This document shows, in pieces, positions 53,728 to 62,600 of a DNA stretch of 64,000 nt. This stretch comes from CBDFNC01 sp965249895 (GTDB taxonomy: Bacteria > Pseudomonadota > Gammaproteobacteria > Enterobacterales > CBDFNC01), in assembly GCA_965249895.1 (NCBI GenBank), contig CBDFNC010000004.1, positions 372,001 to 436,000 of the forward strand, read 5' to 3'. The translations under genes were made by a program, and so were the position numbers. Position 1 is the stretch's first letter, and the number at the start of each line of letters is the position of its first letter. Under the pieces are notes generated by a model. It made no database searches. It saw nothing but the letters and a program-made list of their open reading frames with translations, and was not told the DNA's origin.

Positions 53728-55065
53728 CTAAGAGTTATCATCAGCGTTTATTCGAAGCTGTGAGTATTGGTCTTTTTGTGAAATTGAAGGTAAGGCCATT
53801 TTCGCTGTGAGTATAATCATGGCAACCAAGGTGTAAAGGGAGCCAGCTACTATGAACAGCACACCGATCCCTCGTGCTTCACCTGAAAATCCCCAATCGC
53901 TTAACACCGTTTGTAAGGCGCCTCCTACTTGCATGGCCGGCTCGAAGACGTTTTCTACCAGTGCACCGCTAATCACTGCAGCAGCCGGTAACATGGCGAG
54001 ATCAATCGCACTTTTAATGGAAAAGAAACGGCCCTGAATAGTCGAAGGGACACGCATTTGCCAAAAGCTTTTTTCACAACTTTCAATCATTGGGTAGAAG
54101 ATGGCCGTCATAAACCCGCACAAATATACAACAGGCAACCAGATGCTATAACCCAAAATAACAACAAAAAAACCAATTGCTATGTTGGCAATAAAAATTG
54201 TGTTCACTAGTTTCTTTGGCGGCCATATTGAAACACATGCTGCACCAATTAGCGCCCCCACTGCAGATACAGACAACATCACACTCAGTTCTGATTCTGT
54301 ATAGTTGGTCAGGATAAATGGTGGAACCAAAATAGTCACCATACCCATGAGAAAATTTTGTAACGACATATAAGCAAATAGACCAGCATTAGTAATATCT
54401 TCTCGCAGATACCTTACGACTAGCATGACATCCTGATACCAAACTACGCCTAAAGATTTACGCTCTTGCTTACCTTCAATGTTATCTTCACTCTTGACTG
54501 AGTGGTTTGGGGAAATATGCACGAAGAAGAATGATAATGCGCCAACAACAAATGCGATCAAATCAATAACCATCACTCCGTGCAATCCAATAGCAACTAA
54601 TAAAACACCGGCCAATAAGGGACCTACAAGCTGAGATAAAGCAATACCCACGGTTAATAAACCGTTGGCTCGTGTAAGTTGTTCAGCGGTGACTAATTTA
54701 GGCACCAAGGTGGCCAACGCGGAATATTTAAGCACCGTAGCAACAGAAAATAAACTTCCCACTGCATAAAGTTGACCTACACCAAGGTAATTAAATGTCA
54801 ACAACGTTAACAATAGCGAGGTAGAAATGGCGGCTAATGCATCTGCTAATAAAGCCATTCGTTTGGGCCCAAACTTATCAACCCACCGACCTAAAAAAGG
54901 TGAAAGTAGCGCACCTGGTAGGACAAAGAATACCATTACCAAAGTATATTCCGAAATTGAATTCGTATTTTGATATAGCCAAATAATAAGGCCAAATGAC
55001 GTCAGTGCCGAGCCAAGCATAGTGATTGCCTGACCTATTGAAAATGCGATAAATGACCTATCCAA
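53728..55065 (-). CDS. MFS exporter of the nonribosomal peptide operon
   Basis: The 445-residue protein has about 12 membrane segments and the MFS_3 (EntS-like) pattern: GSALTSFGLIIWLYQNTNSI, LPGALLSPFLGRWVDKFGPKRM (motif A between helices 2 and 3), LVPKLVTAEQLTRANGLLTVGIALSQLVGPLLAG. The start is TTG at 55065, with GAGG seven bases before it. It is the last gene of the operon and lies 52 bases from the condensation gene. It probably exports the peptide made by the NRPS; EntS-type proteins often export siderophores. Confidence 0.9.
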   Translation of the reverse strand: MDRSFIAFSIGQAITMLGSALTSFGLIIWLYQNTNSISEYTLVMVFFVLPGALLSPFLGRWVDKFGPKRMALLADALAAISTSLLLTLLTFNYLGVGQLYAVGSLFSVATVLKYSALATLVPKLVTAEQLTRANGLLTVGIALSQLVGPLLAGVLLVAIGLHGVMVIDLIAFVVGALSFFFVHISPNHSVKSEDNIEGKQERKSLGVVWYQDVMLVVRYLREDITNAGLFAYMSLQNFLMGMVTILVPPFILTNYTESELSVMLSVSAVGALIGAACVSIWPPKKLVNTIFIANIAIGFFVVILGYSIWLPVVYLCGFMTAIFYPMIESCEKSFWQMRVPSTIQGRFFSIKSAIDLAMLPAAAVISGALVENVFEPAMQVGGALQTVLSDWGFSGEARGIGVLFIVAGSLYTLVAMIILTAKMALPSISQKDQYSQLRINADDNS

Positions 55066-55117
55066 AACGTTACCTCAATCCTTTAAGTTAAATCCAATAT
55101 GTATAAAATCACCAAAC

Positions 55118-56656
55118 CTAGTTAACCAGGCTGTCCAGACACTTTTGTGGATCGAAAACTTCCCGCATACAACCAATGAAGTTGTCATAAATGTTCGTGA
55201 TAAAAGCCTTGGGGTAATGTTGCTTCTTGTAGTTTATTCTGCAAACAATATAGCCTGACTGCTCTGAAAACCGCATCCCCAACCACTCGAACGGGATAGA
55301 AAACTCACTTTCCGTCTCGAGTAACTCGCCAGGAACTGAGTCCTCTAAATAGACTAATGGCAACATGGACTCAGGCTCCATACCGAACGCAAACGACGAA
55401 CTTTCGATATATTTATCCCCCAACACCCCAGAAGAGAACCCGTCTGGAATATGACTTCTATGGTTATGGTGCTGATACAAATTAACGAGTCTGATAGCGT
55501 CAGTGACTTGTTCGACGAGTGACAAGAAATCATTATCGGATACTCCTTTCACCGGAATAAAATACATGTCGGCAAAGTTACACAAGACATTTTCCAAACC
55601 TGCTGTTTCCCTGCCAGCCAGTACATTTCCAAGTGTCGGGTTATTAACTCCCGCCATTTTGCCGGCACACTTTGCCGTTAGGGCAAATAAACAGCAGGCC
55701 AGGCTTTTCCGCTCACGTTTGGAAAATGCAATCAATGCCGCGCTTAAGTTCGGCGGTAATAGATACATCACAGAGCCTACTGTTGATGATTGACTGCTAG
55801 AAGTGGGCTTATATTGATGCTCAATTCTCGCGCAGTCGGCACCTTGATATAACGATTGCCAATACGCTTCCCCCGCCTGCCATTGACTTGTTTCCGGATA
55901 TTGACTCGACTGCCAGTCCAGGTAGTCTGTAAGATTTACCTCTAAGTCAATAAGCTGGCTATCGCCGTCATTACTCATTAGTTTGATCGTATCTGCGACC
56001 AAAATATTCATGGATATTACGTCTGCAATCAGATGGTCTAAGAAGAAAATCAGCTTAAATGACGATTCACCTGTCTTAATAGCAGCAATATGATAGGGAG
56101 GTCTATCCAGCTTATGCACTGGCTTACCACTCATCACCACATCAAAGTTCATATATTCTTCAACCAGTAAAGACAGGCTATCCTGTTGGTCTTGAACATG
56201 GCTTATGTCATGGTAGGAAATTTGCGGATTCAGCCGCTCTAATATGTTGAGCCACAACGCTTCACTATCCCAGGAAAAAACGGACCTCAGGATCGGATGC
56301 CTTAATTGCAAGTCGAAAATAGCCTTTTCTATCTGCTCCGGATCAAGGGCAATTTCAAATGTTGCCTCTGCCGGGATAGCAAGATAATTTCTTCCCTGGT
56401 CCATTTCAACACGCCACCAATCTCTCATACGGTGACCCGCTTTTACTCGTTGAAGATCAGGTTTTTTAATACTTATTCTTTCTGCCCTTGTTTGACGGTT
56501 CAATAGCGTTAAGATTTCAGTTTTGTGTTGCCTTAATGCCTGCTTATCACGGTCCGTTAATGCACCCTTTACTGAGGTACAACCAAGTACACCGTCTGCT
56601 ACAGAAAGCGAAACATCGATACTATTTAGCCGCTGAATTAATTCTTTTAAAGTCAC
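55118..56656 (-). CDS. Stand-alone condensation-domain protein with an N-terminal TubC-type docking domain
   Basis: The 512-residue protein starts at GTG (56656), 3 bases after the NRPS stop, with GAGG eight bases before it. Residues 1-52 (MTLKELIQRLNSIDVSLSVA, then REALRQHKTEILTLL-like end) form a TubC-type docking domain. Residues about 70-500 form a condensation fold. The HHxxxDG active motif reads DHLIADV: the second His is kept, but the first is Asp and the Gly is Val. There is no carrier or adenylation domain. It may release or transfer the chain from the last carrier domain, or be inactive. No thioesterase gene is near. Confidence 0.85.
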   Translation of the reverse strand: MTLKELIQRLNSIDVSLSVADGVLGCTSVKGALTDRDKQALRQHKTEILTLLNRQTRAERISIKKPDLQRVKAGHRMRDWWRVEMDQGRNYLAIPAEATFEIALDPEQIEKAIFDLQLRHPILRSVFSWDSEALWLNILERLNPQISYHDISHVQDQQDSLSLLVEEYMNFDVVMSGKPVHKLDRPPYHIAAIKTGESSFKLIFFLDHLIADVISMNILVADTIKLMSNDGDSQLIDLEVNLTDYLDWQSSQYPETSQWQAGEAYWQSLYQGADCARIEHQYKPTSSSQSSTVGSVMYLLPPNLSAALIAFSKRERKSLACCLFALTAKCAGKMAGVNNPTLGNVLAGRETAGLENVLCNFADMYFIPVKGVSDNDFLSLVEQVTDAIRLVNLYQHHNHRSHIPDGFSSGVLGDKYIESSSFAFGMEPESMLPLVYLEDSVPGELLETESEFSIPFEWLGMRFSEQSGYIVCRINYKKQHYPKAFITNIYDNFIGCMREVFDPQKCLDSLVN

Positions 56657-56659
56657 TGT

Positions 56660-59600
56660 CTATACCTCGTACAATTCGACTGCATCAACATTTGCAATGT
56701 TTGCGTCCAAAAGCGTCGTCAATATTAATGAGAATTCAATGTTTTCAGCCAAGACTTGTAACGTATCATTTACGACTAAATCTCGAATTGGGACTTCCAC
56801 TAAAAACAAGCGCTTAATACCTGCCCGTAACTGAACTAACAGTAGCGAGTTCCCACCGAGTAAAAAGAAACTCGAATTTGCTGAAATTTCACTTACGTCA
56901 ACATTTAACAATTCATGCCATAATTCCGCAAGCCTGCATTCCGTCGCTGTGGATGGTTTAATAAATTCAATACTACCTGAAGTAACATCGGGCTCAGGTA
57001 ATGCACGGCTATCTAACTTTCCATTAGCCGTCAGAGGTAATGAATCGATGACGGTGAAACTACTCGGCACCATATAGCCAGGTAATTTACTCGCCATATA
57101 GGATTTCACCTTATCCCATTCAGGTAATAGACCAGGCATTGGCACCCCATAAGCAGCCAATAGGGTATTCCCATGTATGTTGATATCGATAACCGCGGTA
57201 TATTTTATATCAGGAAATGCCGCCAAAACGGCTTCAATTTCAGCTAACTCTATACGGTGTCCTCTAATTTTTACTTGCCTGTCGTTACGCCCCAAATATT
57301 CCAAGTTTCCATCTGCCATCCAGCGCACCATATCACCGGTTTTATACAGTCGGGTATAACCTTTTGCCTTATCCGACGGTGTTGCAAACGGATGTTCAAT
57401 AAAACGTTCGGCGGTCAGCTCAGGACGATTCAAATAGCCGCGCGCCAACCCGGCACCACCGATATACAGCTCACCCATGGCCGCCGTTGGCAGCAGATTG
57501 CCGCAGCTGTCTAACACATACAACTTGACGTTATCGATGGGTTTACCAATATTGGCGGCCAAATCGCCCGTTTGATAATGATGAGCACTCGCGCACACTG
57601 TTGATTCAGTGGGTCCATACGCGTTAAAAACCTGACTCGCCTGACTAAACCTGTCTAACAACTCCCTGGCAGGTGTCTCTCCTGCGGTGATCAAGGTCTT
57701 GAGCGACGTCAGGGAACTGCTTTCTATGTGAGTCAATACAATCGGTGGCAGCGTCGCAATCTCGATATTCTGCTGCTGTATCAATTGGCCAAGCGCTATC
57801 GGGTCCTTATGTTGCTTTTCATTACAAATATATAACTGATGGCCACACAACAGACTGACAAAGATCTCCGATACACTGGCATCGAACACATAAGAGGCAA
57901 ACTGTAAGGCCCGCCTGCACGCTGTTGCATCAAATTTCTGAATTTGTGCACTCACTAAATGGAGCGTATTGTTGTGCTCCACCATCACCCCTTTCGGTTT
58001 ACCCGTGGTGCCCGATGTATAAATCACATAGGCAAGATCTGTCGCCTGACTTACTTGGGTTAAGTTGTCCGAGGCAATACCGCGGGTTAGTTCAGGCTCA
58101 TCAAGGCATATCATGGCCGGCTGAGCGCCAGAGCCCGTTATATTTCTGGTCAACTTCTCCCTATGGCCTAGCTGCGTGAGTAGCAGTGGCGCCATCGTAT
58201 CTTCGAGCATAAATTGCACGCGCTCTTGTGGGTATTCCGGCGATATTGGTACATAAGCACCGCCCGACTTTAACACAGCCAGGATACCGACCAGCATTTC
58301 TATGCTGCGATCGAGATACAAGGCAATCAAGGTATCTGGTTTAATCGATTCACCGTGAATCGCCTGGTATTGGCTGCGGATCACATGCGCTAATTGATTG
58401 GCTCTTTCGTTCAGTTCTCGATAACTTAGTTGCTGCTCCTGCACATTATGCTCAAAAACAAGGGCAATATTATCGGGTGCCTTTTCCACCTGCTCCTCAA
58501 ATAGTTGATGTAAAGTCGCATCCTCCCGATAAGGGGACTTTGTTTGGTTCCAATCGTGTAGCAGAGTGTGACGTTCGTGGTCGGGCAAGCTATCCAATTG
58601 GCCAATGGTATCTGTGCTCTGGTCCACCATAGCACCCAGTACCGCTTGATAGATTGCAGCCAACCTCTCGACACTGATTTCATCGAATAAACTGACAGCA
58701 TAATTAATACTACCTGTGATACTCGACTGCCCATCGTCCAAGAACAGGCTTAAATCAAACTTGGCGGGGCTAAACAAACCGTCGCTCTCTTTTAATGATG
58801 CAGGCAGAAAAGGAAGCGACGTCCGATCTTTTTCATCAGCGCCAAAACTCTGCACGCTGAACATTATTTGGAAGATAGGATGACGCGATAAATCTTTCTC
58901 TATATTTAGCGCATCAACCAGCTTCTCGAAAGGCAACTCTTGATGCACTTTAGCCGATGTTACAACACCATGAACTTGCTGGATAAATTCATCCACTCGT
59001 TGCGATTGATCAAGCTCAGTTCTTAATACCAGCGAGTTGACAAAAAAACCGAGCAACGATTGCGTTTGTGCATGATGACGATTATCGGAGGGCGTTCCTA
59101 TCACCAGGTCAGATTGGCCTGAGAAGGTAGCCAAGGTCACATAAAAGCCGCTAAGCAATACCGAATACAAGGTTGTTTCTTGCTCTTTGGCCAAGGCTCT
59201 TAGCTTTTCAGACAGTGCTTGCGGCAAACAAAAGTGTACGTCTTTGCCTACATAGTCGATAGCACTTGGACGTGGTTTGTCTGTGGGTAAGACCAGGGTG
59301 TCAAAACCCGTCAGGGTTTCACGCCAGTAGTTCATTTCACCATCGAGCACAGCATCTTGTAAATACGCTCGCTGCCAAATAGCGTAATCGGCGTAAGTGA
59401 TATCCAGTGGGGGTAAGCCGATGGCCTTGTCTTGACACAGCGCCTGATAAACTTCGGCCAGCTCTTGCATAAAGATATTCGTAGACCAGCCATCGAAGGC
59501 AATATGATGCCAAATAATCAACAGGTAGCTTGTTGTTCTTGACTGGTAGCGTCCAAATCGTACCGGCGCTTGTGAAGTCAAATCAAATGGCAGCGTAATG

Positions 59601-62600
59601 CTTTGCTGTACTGCCGATATTAACGCCTGCTGGGTGGCGAACTGATGCTCTGGAATTTGAACGGTTGACTCAAGTACCTGTTGATAGTCTTCACCTTTTT
59701 CATTGGTCCGATACACAGTTTTTAAGATAGGGTGACGCTCCGTCAGAAACAGCAAGGCTTCACGTAATGCCAGCCAGTTGACATCGTCTTTCAGACTGAC
59801 GAAAAGCGGAATATGATAAGCATCCGTGCCCTGTTCGAAGCGTTCAATAAACAGCAGCCTCTCTTGAGCGAATGACAATGGCGAAGTTCCAGTTTGAGTT
59901 GCTGGAATGACCACGACTGTTTTGGGGTCTATGTGACCAACTAACTGTGCGATGGTTTTATGTTTAAACAACATCGCCAAGGGAATATCCATATTCAGTT
60001 CCCGGCGGCTGACCGCCGTTAGCCGGATCGCACTGATGGAATTACCCCCGATACGAAAGAAATTGTCATCTATACCGACACGGTCGAGCCCTAATAGTAC
60101 TTGCCAAATTTCACAGAGTTTTGTCTCTAAGGCCGTTCTGGGCACAGTGTAACTATGCTCACTGGCTAATGCCGGCTCGGGAAGAGCCCGGCGATCAAGC
60201 TTACCGTTTATGGTCAGTGGAATACTGTCTAGCAAAGTAAAACTAGCGGGCACCATATAATCCGGCAACCGTGCGGATAAATAGTCCCTTAATGCCATGC
60301 CACTGAGCGATGCCCGCTCATTAAAGACCAGGTAGGCCGCGAGGACCTTGTGATCTTGATGCTCACAATCAATCACAACCGCTTGTTTCACGTGCGGATG
60401 GGCAGCGAGGGAGTTTTCTATTTCTCCCAGCTCAATACGGTAACCTCTGATCTTGACCTGGCTGTCGTTGCGGCCCAGGTATTCCAAGTTTCCGTCTGGC
60501 ATCCAGCGCACCATATCACCGGTTTTATACAAGCGATTATGCTGTAGGGATTTATCAACAAATGGATTATCTATAAACCTCTCAGCGGTTAGTTCAGGAA
60601 GATTTAAATAGCCACGAGCTAACCCGGCGCCACCTATATAGAGTTCTCCTGGAGCACCAATCGGAAGGAGATGTAAATTTTCAGACAGGACATAGAGCGA
60701 TTCACCCGCAAAAGGTTTCCCGATGATTTTTTCTTTCCCCGCCTTAAATCGGGTTTGCGAACTCCATATACAGGATTCTGTAGGTCCATAGACCTGATAG
60801 GTATGTTCAAACATCTGTGATATTTGTCTGAACATCTCAATAGAACCGCTTTCTCCTCCAACGATAGTTTTTATATGAGATAAATCTAAGCTCGGATTTA
60901 TCTCACTTAAAAACAGTTGCCACATAGAAGGCGTTTGCTGAATAAGATTGATATCAACATGATGCTTTTCCAGATCTGCATGTGCTGATTCAATTTCAGA
61001 TAAAAATAAGCATCCTCCAGTCAGTAATGGCGTAGCAAATTCCAAACCAAAAATATCAAACGTATATTTTGTTAAACTCAATATTGATATGGGTTCATTG
61101 GTTAACCAATCTGAGACAACTTCGATATAGTGCGCGAAGGTGCCTTGTTCAATCATCACGCCCTTCGGATTGCCGGTCGTTCCGGATGTATATATCACAT
61201 AGGCTAAGTGAGATGCTTGAGTGGCAATGGTTAAATTGGCGGCGCCATCACTGTCACAAGACGGGTATTGCTCCTCTGTTATTAATACTAAGGGAGTGTT
61301 AAATTCGTCTGTCCATTGTTTTAATTGGTCGATAAAGTGCGTTTTTGTGATAATGAAACACGTCGCCGTATCTTCCAGTATGAATAGACTGCGCTCCCTC
61401 GGGTATTCCGGTGATATTGGTACATAAGCGGCGCCCGATTTTAACACCGCCAAAATACTGATCACCATGTCCATACTGCGATCGAAATACAAGGCAATCA
61501 GTGTATCTGGCTTCAGCGCTTCACCGTGAAGCTCTTGGTACCTGGCACGAATGACATGCGCCAACTGGTTGGCTTTCTCGTTAAGTTCTCGATAGCTGAG
61601 CCGTTGCTCCTGAAACACAATCGCAATCTCATCGGGTGCCTTTTCCACCTGCTCCTCAAACAATTGGTGCAGCATTGCATCTCCCGGGCAGGAAGTATCG
61701 GTTTGGTTCCAATCGTGTAGCAGAGTGTGGCGTTCGTGGTCGGGCAAGCTATCCAATTGGCCAATGGTATCTGTGCTCTGGTCCACCATAGCACCCAGTA
61801 CCGCTTGATAGATTGCAGCCAACCTCTCGACACTGATTTCATCGAATAAACTGACTGCATAGTTAATACTACCTGTGATACTCGACTGCCCATCGTCCAA
61901 GAACAGGCTTAAATCAAACTTGGCGGGGCTAAACAAACCGTCGCTCTCTTTTAATGATGCTGGCAGAAAAGGAAGCGACGCCCGATCTTTTTCATCAGCA
62001 CCAAAACTCTGCACGCTGAACATTATTTGGAAGATAGGATGACGCGATAAATCTTTCTCTATATTTAGCGCATCAACCAGCTTCTCGAAAGGCAGCTCTT
62101 GATGCACTTTAGCCGATGTTACAACACCATGAACTTGCTGGATAAATTCATCCACTCGTTGCGATTGATCAAGCTCAGTTCTTAATACCAGCGAGTTGAT
62201 AAAAAAGCCGAGCAACGATTGCGTTTGTGCATGATGACGATTATCGGAGGGCGTTCCTATTATCAGGTCAGATTGGCCTGACAAGGTAGCTAAGGTTACA
62301 TAAAAGCCGCTAAGCAATACCGAATACAAGGTTGTTTCTTGCTCTTTGGCCAAGCCCCTTAGCTTTTCAGACAGTGCTTGCGGCAAACAAAAGTGTACGT
62401 CTTTGCCTACATAGTCGATAGCACTTGGACGTGGTTTGTCTGTGGGTAAGACCAGGGTTTCAAAACCCTTCAGGGTTTCACGCCAGTAGTTCATTTCCCC
62501 ATCGAGCACAGCACCTTGTAAATACGCTCGCTGCCAAATAGCGTAATCGGCGTAAGTGATATCCAGTGGGGGTAAGCCGATGGCCTTGTCTTGACACAGC

